From: an uncultured Rhodospirillales bacterium
GTDB taxonomy: Bacteria; Pseudomonadota; Alphaproteobacteria; CACIAM-22H2
Reading direction: 5' to 3'
NCBI GenBank assembly: GCA_937926175.1
Contig: CALANV010000042.1
Coordinates: 1-31,282 of the forward strand
DNA length: 31,282 bases
Both the position numbers and the translations under genes were made by a program. Under the pieces are notes generated by a model that saw only the letters and a program-made list of their open reading frames with translations, searched no databases and was not told the DNA's origin. This document shows, one piece after another, positions 24,342 through 31,282 of this stretch; positions within the stretch are counted from its first letter, which is position 1; each line of letters starts with the position of its first letter.

Positions 24342-25580
24342 ATGGCTTCGATCCTTCGCACCAGCCCGAAGGAAGCCTCGCGCAAAGACAAGCAGGCGGC
24401 GCTGATTGCGCTCGTCAACAGGCTCGGTCGGGAGAAGTTCGCGCCGCGCGCCGCGAAATACGATCGCGAGGCGAGCTTTCCGTTCGAGAACTACGCCGAC
24501 ATGCGGGAGGCCGGGCTGCTCGGGCTGTGCGTGCCCGAAGCCTATGGCGGGCTCGGCGCCGACTTCGAGACATACTGCCTGGTCGCGGCGGAAATGGGCC
24601 GGTGGTGCGGCACGACCGCGCTCACCTTCAACATGCACGCGTGTTCGGCGCTGTGGACGGGACCGCTCGCCGACGACCTCGACATGAGTCCGGCCGAGCG
24701 GAACGAACTCGAGACGCTCCGCCGCGAGCACTATCGCCGGGTCATCGAAGAGGGCGCGATCTACGCCCAGCCGTTCTCGGAGGGCAGTGCCGCCGCCGCC
24801 GGTAAGGCGCCGTTCGGCACGACCGCGAAGAAGGTCGACGGCGGGTGGATCATCAACGGCAAGAAGATCTTCGCGTCGCTTTCGGGGGCTGCCGACTACT
24901 ACGGCGTGCTGTGCACCGAAGACAAACCCGACCGCAGCTTGCGCGACACGCTCTACATCGCCGTGCCGAAGGACGCGGAAGGGCTGAGCATCGTCGGCGA
25001 CTGGGATCCGCTCGGCATGCGCGGCACGGTCTCGCGCACACTGGTCATGAAGGACGTGTTCGTTCCCGACAGCGCGCAGCTCATGCCGCGCGGCCTGTAC
25101 TTCAAGGCGGCGTCGGCCTGGCCGCACATGTTCCTGACTTTGGCGCCGACCTACATGGGGATCGCGCAGGCGGCGTACGACTTCACGGTGCAGTATCTGC
25201 GCGGCGAGGTGCCGGGGCAGCCGCCCGTCAAGCGGCGGATGTATCCGACCAAGCAGATCGCGGTAGCGGAGATGTACATCAAGCTGCAGCAGACTCGCGC
25301 GCTGTTCGAGCGGACCATCGCCGAGGCGAAGGTGAACCCGTCGAAGGAAGAACGGCTGCGCTGCTATGCGACGCAGTACACGATCATGGAGAACGCCAAC
25401 GACATCGCCCGGCTCGCCATCCGCACCTGCGGCGGCCAGTCGATGCTGAAGTCGCTGCCGCTCGAGCGGCTCTATCGCGACAGCCGGTGCGGCGCGCTGA
25501 TGCTGCCGTGGACCGCCGAACTCTGTCTCGACCGGCTGGGTCGCGAGACGCTCTACGAACCGGGCGAGACCGACGACTAG
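24342..25580 (+). CDS. Acyl-CoA dehydrogenase-like flavoprotein
   Basis: 412 residues with the three domains of the family: helical N-terminus (FPFENYADMREAGLLGLCVP, EAYGGLGADFETYCLVAAEM), beta domain (QPFSEGSAAAAG, DGGWIINGKKIFASLSGAADY) and helical C-terminus (CGGQSMLKSLPLERLYRDSR). It binds FAD and should introduce a C2-C3 double bond into an acyl-CoA, passing electrons to ETF. At the place where many members have the catalytic glutamate (YEGT after RDxR) this protein reads ALMLPWTAE, so the usual base is absent or moved. GGAGGAG precedes ATG 24342. The CoA ligase gene starts 14 bases after its stop, so the two form an operon under the second MarR site. Confidence 0.87.
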   Translation: MASILRTSPKEASRKDKQAALIALVNRLGREKFAPRAAKYDREASFPFENYADMREAGLLGLCVPEAYGGLGADFETYCLVAAEMGRWCGTTALTFNMHACSALWTGPLADDLDMSPAERNELETLRREHYRRVIEEGAIYAQPFSEGSAAAAGKAPFGTTAKKVDGGWIINGKKIFASLSGAADYYGVLCTEDKPDRSLRDTLYIAVPKDAEGLSIVGDWDPLGMRGTVSRTLVMKDVFVPDSAQLMPRGLYFKAASAWPHMFLTLAPTYMGIAQAAYDFTVQYLRGEVPGQPPVKRRMYPTKQIAVAEMYIKLQQTRALFERTIAEAKVNPSKEERLRCYATQYTIMENANDIARLAIRTCGGQSMLKSLPLERLYRDSRCGALMLPWTAELCLDRLGRETLYEPGETDD

Positions 25581-25593
25581 GGCGGCGGCAGTC

Positions 25594-27123
25594 ATGGATA
25601 TCTCGGCCTGGATCGAGCGGCACGCGGCCTACGCGCCGGCCAAGACTGCGATCGCGTTCGCGGGGCGGGAGATCGCGTATGCCGAGTTCGCCGCCGAGAT
25701 CGAGCAGCTCGCGGCGGCGCTGGCGCACGAGCTCGGCATCGGCCGTGGCGCACGCATCGCCATCCTCGCCTATAACCGTCCCGAGTACCTCGCGTTGCTT
25801 TTCGCGTGCGCGCGCCTCGGCGCGATCCTGGTGCCGCTGAACTGGCGGCTTGCGCCGCCCGAGCATGCCTACATCCTAGACAACGCCGGCGTCGCCGCCG
25901 TGTTCTGCGATGCCGAGTTTCGGGCGGGTCTCGAATCGATCGGCGGCGTGCTGGGCGATGCCCACCGCATCGGCTTCGGGTTCTCCGGCAGCGGCTGGCG
26001 CGACTATGGGGCGCTGGTCGAGGCCGCCGCCGGGAGGGACGCATCACGCGTCGGCGGACCCGACGATCCGATCCTCATCGTCTATACTTCGGGAACGACG
26101 GGTCATCCGAAAGGCGCGGTGCTGACGCAGAGCGCGCTGTTGTGGAACGCGATCAACAGCACCGCGATGCACGACCTCGTCAGCACCGACCGGGTCCTGA
26201 CCTTCCTGCCGATGTTCCACGTCGGCGGGCTCAATATCCAGACGCTGCCGGCACTCCATGCCGGCGCGACGGTGCTGCTGCAGCCGCGCTTCGTACCGGC
26301 CGAGGCGCTGGCGGCGATCGCGCAACAGCGACCGACGGTCACGCTGCTCGTGCCCGCGGTCATGAAGGCGATGATCGAGCATCCGGACTGGTCCAGGACC
26401 GATCTGTCCAGTCTGCGCATCGCCGGCGCCGGCTCGTCGATCGTTCCCATCGAGCTGATACGCGCCTTTCACGCTCGCGGCGTACCGATCTGCCAGATCT
26501 ATGGCTCGACCGAGACCGGACCGACGGCAATCGTGTTGCGCCGCGAGGATGCGATGCGGAAGGAAGGTTCGACCGGAACGCCGGCACTGCATTGCGAGAT
26601 CCGCATCGTCGACGATCAGGGGCGCGACGTCTCGCGTGGTCAGCGCGGCGAAATCCTAGTGCGCGGCGGCAATGTGATGACCGGCTACTGGCGCGACCCC
26701 GAGGCGACCGCGGCTGCGCTCAAGGACGGCTGGTTCCATACCGGCGATATCGGGCACCAGGACGAGGAAGGGTTCTACTGGATCGACGAGCGCAAGAAGG
26801 ACATGATCATCTCCGGCGGCGAGAACATCTATCCGGCCGAGCTGGAGACGGTGCTCGCCGCGTGTCCCGACATCGCCGAGGCCGCCGTGGTGGCGCGGCC
26901 CGATCCGAAATGGGGCGAGGTGCCGGTGGCGGTCGTCGTGCCGCGGCCGGGCGCGTCGATCGACGCGGCCGCGGTCAAGGCGCTGTTCGTCGGCCGGCTC
27001 GCCAAGTTCAAGCATCCGCACGACGTCGTGTTCGTGGACTCATTGCCGCGCAACGTGATGAGCAAGGTTCTGCGCTACAAGCTGCGCGAACTCGTCGCCG
27101 GGGTGCAGAAGCCGACTGCCTAA
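25594..27123 (+). CDS. AMP-forming acyl-CoA ligase of the catabolic module
   Basis: 509 residues of the ANL superfamily. Motifs: YTSGTTGHPKGA (164-175, AMP/phosphate loop), IYGSTETGPTA (A5), GWFHTGDIGHQDEEGFYWID (A7), RKKDMIISGGENIYPAE (A8) and NVMSKVLRYKLRE with the C-terminal catalytic lysine Lys491 (A10). It activates a carboxylic acid with ATP to the acyl-AMP and then the CoA thioester. The acid is not determinable from sequence, but as partner of the dehydrogenase and of a ring-opening enzyme it is probably a short or aromatic acid from the same pathway. It starts at ATG 25594, 14 bases after the dehydrogenase stop. Its stop lies 17 bases before that of the CDF gene on the other strand. 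Confidence 0.9.
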   Translation: MDISAWIERHAAYAPAKTAIAFAGREIAYAEFAAEIEQLAAALAHELGIGRGARIAILAYNRPEYLALLFACARLGAILVPLNWRLAPPEHAYILDNAGVAAVFCDAEFRAGLESIGGVLGDAHRIGFGFSGSGWRDYGALVEAAAGRDASRVGGPDDPILIVYTSGTTGHPKGAVLTQSALLWNAINSTAMHDLVSTDRVLTFLPMFHVGGLNIQTLPALHAGATVLLQPRFVPAEALAAIAQQRPTVTLLVPAVMKAMIEHPDWSRTDLSSLRIAGAGSSIVPIELIRAFHARGVPICQIYGSTETGPTAIVLRREDAMRKEGSTGTPALHCEIRIVDDQGRDVSRGQRGEILVRGGNVMTGYWRDPEATAAALKDGWFHTGDIGHQDEEGFYWIDERKKDMIISGGENIYPAELETVLAACPDIAEAAVVARPDPKWGEVPVAVVVPRPGASIDAAAVKALFVGRLAKFKHPHDVVFVDSLPRNVMSKVLRYKLRELVAGVQKPTA

Positions 27124-27140
27124 GATAGGAGCGCCGGCCG

Positions 27141-27785
27141 TTACTCGGCTGCGGCGTGGCCGTGAACGTGCAGCGCCGCGTGGCGCCGCTCGGCCAGCGC
27201 CTGACGGGTTATCTGCAGCGCCGCGACCAGGGCGAGGCCCGCCATTACGGTCGCCACGGCCAGATCGGGCCAGGCCGTTCCCGTCGCGAACACGCCGCTT
27301 GCCGCCAGCACGACGGCGACGTTGCCAATCGCGTCGTTGCGGCTGCACAGCCAGACCGAACGGCGATTGCTGTCACCGCCGCGGTGGCGGAACAGCATGA
27401 CCGCGACCGCGACATTGGCGGCGAAGGCGAGAAGGCCGGTGCTGCCCATCGCATACGCGCTCGGCACGTGGAGCCAGAACAGGTTGTAGGCCGTGCTGCC
27501 GATCACCCAGAGCCCGAACACGCCCATGGAGACGCCCTTGACGAGGGCGGCGAGGGCGCGCCGGCCGAGCGTCATGCCGAGCACGAACAGGCTGACGCCG
27601 TAATTCGCGGCATCGCCAAAGAAGTCGAGTGCGTCGGCCTGCAGCGAGACCGAGCCCGCCGCCACGCCGGCACCGGCCTCGACGAGGAACATCAGGGCAT
27701 TGATCGCCAGCGCGATCCAGAGAACGCGGCGATAGGGCCCGTCGTTCTGCGGTGCGGACGCGACGTGGCAGCAGTGGGCACTCAT
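27141..27785 (-). CDS. CDF-family cation efflux transporter, probably zinc
   Basis: 214 residues with about six membrane segments: RRVLWIALAINALMF, DALDFFGDAANYGVSLFVLG and CSRNDAIGNVAVVLAA in order. The membrane metal site is formed by Asp54 and Asp58 of helix 2 and the N/D pair of SRNDAIGN in helix 5, a variant of the usual HxxxD layout. It has a metal-binding-looking N-terminus (HCCH, residues 4-7) and a histidine-rich C-terminus (HAALHVHGHAA), but lacks the long cytoplasmic C-terminal domain typical of many CDF proteins. It should export a divalent metal such as zinc by exchange for protons. Its ATG overlaps the stop of the SmtB/ArsR gene (ATGA), so sensor and pump are co-translated. Confidence 0.88.
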   Translation of the reverse strand: MSAHCCHVASAPQNDGPYRRVLWIALAINALMFLVEAGAGVAAGSVSLQADALDFFGDAANYGVSLFVLGMTLGRRALAALVKGVSMGVFGLWVIGSTAYNLFWLHVPSAYAMGSTGLLAFAANVAVAVMLFRHRGGDSNRRSVWLCSRNDAIGNVAVVLAASGVFATGTAWPDLAVATVMAGLALVAALQITRQALAERRHAALHVHGHAAAE

Positions 27786-28132
27786 ACGTGTTCGTCCTCG
27801 CTCCTGGTCTCGGATACGTGGTCGACCATGTCGGCGATCAGGCCGCGGATGTGGTCGTCGGCGGCCGAATAGAAGACTTGCTTGCCTTGCCGCTCGGCAC
27901 GGACGATGTGCGCGGCGCGCAGCAGGCGCAGGTGATGGCTTACCAGCGAAAGGCTGAGGTCGAGCCGGGTCGCGATCTCGCTGACCGAGACCGGCGCCTC
28001 GAGACAGGCGAGCACGATCCGCAGCCGCGTCGTGTCGCCCAACAGGCGGAACAGGTCCGCGACTTCCGCCGCGCGCTCCTCGCCGATGGCCGGAATGGAG
28101 CGCTGCTGCCGAGTTTTCGCATGATTGAACAT
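27782..28132 (-). CDS. SmtB/CzrA-type ArsR-family metal sensor repressor
   Basis: 116 residues with a winged helix-turn-helix (DLFRLLGDTTRLRIVLA, SVSEIATRLDLSLSLVSHHL). The last helix carries Asp92-x-His94-x10-His105-x2-Glu108, exactly the alpha5 zinc site of SmtB (Asp104, His106, His117, Glu120). The alpha3N cysteine motif of cadmium/lead/arsenic sensors is absent. It should therefore repress the pump gene and let go when zinc (or cobalt) is bound. ATG 28132 is chosen because a promoter, TTGACA-17-TAACTT, puts the transcription start at or within a few bases of it; the upstream GTG at 28162 lies between -35 and -10 and cannot be in that message. No Shine-Dalgarno is needed in a leaderless message. 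Operon partner: the CDF gene (ATGA overlap). Confidence 0.88.
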   Translation of the reverse strand: MFNHAKTRQQRSIPAIGEERAAEVADLFRLLGDTTRLRIVLACLEAPVSVSEIATRLDLSLSLVSHHLRLLRAAHIVRAERQGKQVFYSAADDHIRGLIADMVDHVSETRSEDEHV

Positions 28133-28169
28133 TTGTTCAAAAGTTATTGTTCTTACACCCACCTGTCAA
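28125..28169 (-). promoter_or_regulatory. Promoter and SmtB-type operator of the metal-sensor/CDF operon
   Basis: On the minus strand the -35 TTGACA (28164-28169) and -10 TAACTT (28141-28146) are 17 bases apart. The inverted repeat TTGAACA-NN-TGTTCAA (28125-28140, core TGAACA-TT-TGTTCA) overlaps the predicted start of transcription and the start codon. It is the classic SmtB/ArsR operator core (TGAACA-N2-TGTTCA). Binding there would block transcription directly. Confidence 0.75.
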
Positions 28170-28187
28170 GAAGGGGCACGCCGCCTT

Positions 28188-29306
28188 TTATGACTGCGGC
28201 ATCAGGTGGATGGCGTCCTTCAGGAGCGAAACCCGGACCGGGATGCCGATGTCGAGGCCGTTGCGGCGCGCGACGTGCGTCGGTACCGACAGCGACAGCA
28301 CCGCATCGTCCGTGCCGTCGACCCGGATGAGGACGGTGGCGGTTTCGCCCAGCGCGAACATCTCGACGACCGTTCCCGCGACCGGATTTTCCCGTTCGCC
28401 GCGGGAAGGGCGATCGCGCCGGTGCAGAACCACGCTGGCGGCCGGGATCATCCAGCTGACGCTCGTCCCCTCGCCCAACTCCGGCCGATAGGGCGTCTCC
28501 AGCATGTGGCCCTGCCAAGTGATCCAGGTCGTGCCCGTTTCGGGCGCGTGACGTTCGATGCGGCCGTCGAACACGTTCCGCAGGTCGAGAAGCCGGGCAA
28601 CGAGCGGCGAGGCGGGTCGGGCCAGCAGCTCAGCGGGCGGTGCGGTCTGCAGCGTGCGGCCATGGTGGAGGATGCACATGCGGTCGGCGAGCAGGGCCGC
28701 TTCCTCGAGGTCGTGGGTGACAAGGATGATCGGTACCCGGATGGCACGCCGCAGCAGCGCGAGCTCGCGCTGCAATCGCCGGCGGGTGACCTGATCGACG
28801 GCAGAGAACGGCTCGTCCAGCAGCAGCACGTTCGGGTCGCGGGCAAGCGCGCGGGCAAGCGCCACGCGCTGCTGCTGGCCGCCCGAAAGCTGCGCCGGGC
28901 GCCGGTCCTCGAGCCCGGACAGGTGAACGAGGGCAAGCAGCTCCTGTGCCCGCTTCACGCGCATCGCTGCCGGTACGTGGGACATCGCCGCCATGACGTT
29001 CTCGATCGCGGTCATGTGCGGGAACAGGGCGTAGTCCTGAAAGACGATGCCGACGGTGCGTCGCTGCGGCGGCAGGTACAGGTTCCTGCTCGTGTCGAGC
29101 CAAGTCTCACCGCCGCAAACGATGCGGCCGTCCGACGGATGAACGAGGCCAGCGATGCAGCGGAGGATGGTCGTCTTGCCGCTTCCCGACGGACCGACGA
29201 GGGCGAGAAGCTCGCCGGCCGCGCATTCGATCCGCGCATCGAGCGGGATCGGCGCGTCCTGCGCGACGCGTATCGAGAGTGCCGCGCCGCTGGGCAAGTC
29301 ACGCAT
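28188..29306 (-). CDS. modC: Molybdate ABC transporter, ATP-binding protein
   Basis: 372 residues. Walker A GPSGSGKTT (about 38-46), signature LSGGQQQR, Walker B VLLLDEPFSAVD and the switch VTHD are intact. The C-terminal third (about 290-370: PVAGTVVEMFALGETATVLI ... VARRNGLDIGIPVRVSLL) is a TOBE/Mop-type domain that binds oxyanions and marks ModC among ABC ATPases. It powers molybdate (or tungstate) import through ModB. Its start overlaps the end of modB by eight bases, so the two are coupled. It is the last gene of the modABC operon. No terminator is clear before the metal-sensor promoter region 19 bases away. Confidence 0.93.
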   Translation of the reverse strand: MRDLPSGAALSIRVAQDAPIPLDARIECAAGELLALVGPSGSGKTTILRCIAGLVHPSDGRIVCGGETWLDTSRNLYLPPQRRTVGIVFQDYALFPHMTAIENVMAAMSHVPAAMRVKRAQELLALVHLSGLEDRRPAQLSGGQQQRVALARALARDPNVLLLDEPFSAVDQVTRRRLQRELALLRRAIRVPIILVTHDLEEAALLADRMCILHHGRTLQTAPPAELLARPASPLVARLLDLRNVFDGRIERHAPETGTTWITWQGHMLETPYRPELGEGTSVSWMIPAASVVLHRRDRPSRGERENPVAGTVVEMFALGETATVLIRVDGTDDAVLSLSVPTHVARRNGLDIGIPVRVSLLKDAIHLMPQS

Positions 29307-29967
29307 GCGGTGCCGGCCGGCGGTTGGCGAGGATGTAGACGCTGCCGATCGCGAGGAACGACAGACCGAGCAGCACCCCGGACATCAGGCCGGCCGCGTC
29401 GGTATCGAACGCCTGCACGCGATCGTAGATGGCGATGGCGATCGTCTTGGTTTCGCCCGGAATGTTCCCGCCGACCATGAGCACGACGCCGAATTCGCCG
29501 AGCGTATGCGCGAATGTCAGGACAGCGGCCGACACGAGGCCGGGCCAGGCGAGCGGAAGTTCGACGCGCCAGAACGTGCGCCAGGTGCTCATGCCGCTGC
29601 ACCACGCCGCTTCGCGGACAGCCGGCCGGATCGCCTCGAAGGCACGCTGGATCGGCTGAATCCCGAACGGCACGTTGAAGACGATCGAGGCAAGGAGGAG
29701 GCCTTCGAAGGTGAACACGAGCGGCCGTCCGACAAGCTTCTCATAGATCTCGCCGAGCGGCGAGTTGCCGCCTAACGCGACGAGCAGGTAATAGCCGAGG
29801 ACGGTGGGCGGAAGCACCAGCGGCAGAGCAATGAGGGCTTCGATCAGGCCTTTGCCCGTAAAGCGCCGCCAGGCGAGCGGGCGCGCCGCAAGAATGCCCA
29901 ACGGAATCAGGACGGCGACCGTGCAGCCGGCGAGCTGCAGCGAAAGGATCAATGCGGACCAATCCAT
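29299..29967 (-). CDS. modB: Molybdate ABC transporter, permease
   Basis: 222 residues with about five membrane segments. PLVLPPTVLGYYLLVALGG in helix 2-3 and the EAA loop EAAWCSGMSTWRTFWRVELP (contact with ModC) are typical of ModB, and AHTLGEFGVVLMVGGN is the most conserved ModB stretch. It forms the inner-membrane channel. Nine bases separate it from the modA stop, and its end overlaps modC by eight bases. Confidence 0.94.
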   Translation of the reverse strand: MDWSALILSLQLAGCTVAVLIPLGILAARPLAWRRFTGKGLIEALIALPLVLPPTVLGYYLLVALGGNSPLGEIYEKLVGRPLVFTFEGLLLASIVFNVPFGIQPIQRAFEAIRPAVREAAWCSGMSTWRTFWRVELPLAWPGLVSAAVLTFAHTLGEFGVVLMVGGNIPGETKTIAIAIYDRVQAFDTDAAGLMSGVLLGLSFLAIGSVYILANRRPAPHA

Positions 29968-29976
29968 GAGTCGTTC

Positions 29977-30771
29977 CTACTCGCTGGCAGGTGGCGGCAA
30001 AAATCCGTAGCGCACGAAAACTTCGCGCGCGGCGGGTTGCTGCACGAAGCCGTAGAAGCGTTTGGCGACGTCGCCGGCGCGTCGCAGCAGAACCATTCGC
30101 TGCCGCAGCGGCGCATGCAGCTGCTCGGGCAGCAGAACGAAGCGGCCCCGTTCGGCCACGTTCGGCGACCGCGCGAGCGAATAGGCGAAAATGCCGCCGT
30201 CGGTCGATCCCGAGGTTGCGAACTGCGCGGCCTGCGAAACGTTTTCGCCGAGGACGAGCCGATTCTCGAGAGAGTCCCAGAGCCCTTGCCGCATCAGGGC
30301 TTCGCGCGCGGCGCGCCCATACGGCGCATGCTCGGGATTGGCGATGGCAAGACGCCGGATCCGGCCGGAAAGGACGGCCTCTCTCAGGCCGTTCATTTCG
30401 GGATCCGGCTCGAACGGCGCGCCGTCGGGGGCGAAAAGCACGATGCGACCGACGGCATAGACGTCGCCGCGTCCGATCGTCAGGCCCTGCTCGACGAGAC
30501 GGGCGACGTATTCCTCATCGGCCGACAGGAACATTTCGTACTGCCCGCCCTGGGCGATCTGACGCACGAGATTTCCCGACGATCCGAAGCTGAGACGCAC
30601 GGTTTGCCCGGTCTCGCGCGCAAACAGTTCGGCAACCTCGGCAAGTGCGAAGTTCAGGCTGGCAGCGGCCGCGATGACCGGCGGATCCGCCGCGCGTACG
30701 CTTATGGGAACGGAGAAGCCTGCCGCAAGAACGGATAGAAATAGAAAAGTGCGGCGCGCAATTCCGGACAT
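29977..30771 (-). CDS. modA: Molybdate ABC transporter, periplasmic binding protein
   Basis: 264 residues. A signal peptide (ARRTFLFLSVLAAGFSVPIS, cut near VRAA) contains RRTFL, so export by Tat is possible though Sec cannot be excluded. The mature part begins PPVIAAAASLNFALAEVAEL and contains RLSFGSSGNLVRQIAQGG and MFLSADEEYV, the oxyanion-binding stretches of ModA. It captures molybdate or tungstate in the periplasm for ModBC. ATG 30771 has CGGAGATC in front; the frame is open further upstream into modE but without homology. A Mo box lies 16 bases before the ATG, so expression should fall when molybdate is plentiful. Confidence 0.93.
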   Translation of the reverse strand: MSGIARRTFLFLSVLAAGFSVPISVRAADPPVIAAAASLNFALAEVAELFARETGQTVRLSFGSSGNLVRQIAQGGQYEMFLSADEEYVARLVEQGLTIGRGDVYAVGRIVLFAPDGAPFEPDPEMNGLREAVLSGRIRRLAIANPEHAPYGRAAREALMRQGLWDSLENRLVLGENVSQAAQFATSGSTDGGIFAYSLARSPNVAERGRFVLLPEQLHAPLRQRMVLLRRAGDVAKRFYGFVQQPAAREVFVRYGFLPPPASE

Positions 30772-30786
30772 TCGGATCTCCGGTAT

Positions 30787-30810
30787 CGATATATACGGCC
30801 GAATATATCG
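30787..30810 (-). promoter_or_regulatory. ModE-type Mo box upstream of modA
   Basis: CGATATAT (30787-30794), an 8-base spacer and ATATATCG (30803-30810) form a perfect inverted repeat like the known ModE box (CGnTATAT-N-ATATAnCG). It lies between modE and modA and 16 bases from the modA start. Confidence 0.8.
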
Positions 30811-30842
30811 ACCAGGGTAACGTCCGGCAATCGGCGCCGCGA

Positions 30843-31229
30843 TCAACTCCGGCGCGTCGGACGTTTTCTCATCAGTCGGCGGAATTCGGCGAGTTCGCGT
30901 GCAAGCGCGCGGGCGGCGCGGGCTTCCATGGCGCGGTAGCGTGCCAGCACCTCTACGCCCATCTTGGTCAGTCGCGCGCCGCCGCCGCTGCGGCCGCCTT
31001 TGACCGCCTCGACGAGCGGCGTGCGGAAGCAGGCATTCATCGTTTCGACGAGCAGCCAAGCGCGGCGATAGCTCATGCCGAGCTCGCGTCCGGCAGCGGC
31101 GATCGATCCGGTTCTGTCGATCGCGTCGAGCAGATCCGCTTTTCCGGGCCCCATGGCGATGGCGGCGCCGAGGAGAAGCCGGAGCCGCGGACCTGCCGCG
31201 TCGCGCGATGAAGAGCGTGGACGGCTCAC
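30843..31229 (-). CDS. modE: Short ModE-type molybdate-responsive regulator (DNA-binding domain only)
   Basis: 128 residues. RLRLLLGAAIAMGPGKADLL, RTGSIAAAGRELGMSYRRAW and GGRSGGGARLTKMGVEVLARY follow the winged-helix N-terminal half of ModE. The C-terminal TOBE/Mop molybdate-binding half of full-length ModE (about 260 residues) is missing, as in other single-domain forms. How it senses molybdate is therefore open; ModC's own TOBE domain or another protein may supply the signal. Start: GTG 31229, overlapping the stop of the upstream gene (GTGA); ATG 31154 lies inside the conserved part, so it is too late. It is upstream of modA on the same strand, with the Mo box between them. Confidence 0.85.
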   Translation of the reverse strand: MSRPRSSSRDAAGPRLRLLLGAAIAMGPGKADLLDAIDRTGSIAAAGRELGMSYRRAWLLVETMNACFRTPLVEAVKGGRSGGGARLTKMGVEVLARYRAMEARAARALARELAEFRRLMRKRPTRRS

Positions 31230-31282
31230 TTCATCGTGGGCATGACGAACTCGGCGCCGGCGCGGATGCCGGTTGGCCAGCG
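31226..31282 (-). CDS. Last 18 codons of an unidentified gene
   Basis: The minus strand reads RWPTGIRAGAEFVMPTMK and then TGA at 31226-31228, which overlaps the GTG start of modE by four bases. The overlap suggests that this gene and modE are in one transcript. Too little is in the window to name it. The rest lies beyond the right edge. Confidence 0.55.
   Translation of the reverse strand, partial: RWPTGIRAGAEFVMPTMK

Noticed and set aside
28133..28162. GTG start at 28162 for the metal sensor
   Set aside because: The GTG lies between the -35 and -10 of the promoter, so it would not be in the message made from it.
1..31282. CRISPR array, insertion sequence, integrase or prophage genes
   Set aside because: No regularly spaced short repeats, transposase, integrase or phage structural genes are visible in any frame; the tRNA-adjacent position of the nuclease gene is the only hint of integration.

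Overview
The window is high-GC DNA with compact, mostly proteobacterial-looking genes. The gene families (HWE-type histidine kinase, MOT1-type molybdate transporter, short ModE, NicX-like dioxygenase with a MarR regulator, SmtB/ArsR-CDF pair) suggest an alphaproteobacterium. I cannot place it to genus from the sequence alone.

Left edge (1-1500): the 3' half of a tRNA-Ser(GCU) is followed by a lower-GC gene coding for an EVE-like domain fused to a PD-(D/E)xK-like nuclease domain. This looks like a modification-dependent restriction enzyme placed beside a tRNA, a usual spot for genomic islands. 1500-10,020 is loosely packed and accessory: a MOT1-family molybdate transporter, an orphan PAS-PAS-HWE histidine kinase, two gene remnants joined tail to tail of different origin (a frameshifted RTX C-terminus and a truncated DUF6647-like protein), a 19-residue hydrophobic peptide with a strong Shine-Dalgarno, an RTX calcium-binding protein, and a HAF-repeat autotransporter split by a one-base deletion.

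10,287-21,565 holds housekeeping and stress genes: an FlK-like thioesterase, two MFS transporters, a phosphoribosyltransferase-like pseudogene with two compensating frameshifts, hrpB, nth coupled to a metallophosphoesterase, a periplasmic Cu/Zn superoxide dismutase with a low-complexity insert, an Ldh-family dehydrogenase, a zinc alcohol dehydrogenase and a small membrane protein.

21,668-27,123 is a catabolic module: a divergent MarR regulator, a NicX-like ring-opening dioxygenase coupled to an alpha/beta hydrolase, then an acyl-CoA dehydrogenase and an AMP-forming CoA ligase. Near-identical palindromic sites (TGAARTTTCA) lie upstream of both halves, so the module is probably one MarR regulon that breaks down a ring compound and feeds the product into CoA-thioester chemistry. 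The substrate is not known.

27,141-28,169 is a zinc-type SmtB/ArsR sensor and CDF efflux pair with a clear promoter and operator; the geometry implies a leaderless transcript. 28,188-31,229 is modE-(Mo box)-modA-modB-modC, so the window carries two unrelated molybdate uptake systems. Upstream of modE the last 18 codons of another gene are visible.

Three genes in the window carry single-base indels. They may be real pseudogenes or sequencing/assembly errors, and the sequence alone cannot tell which.
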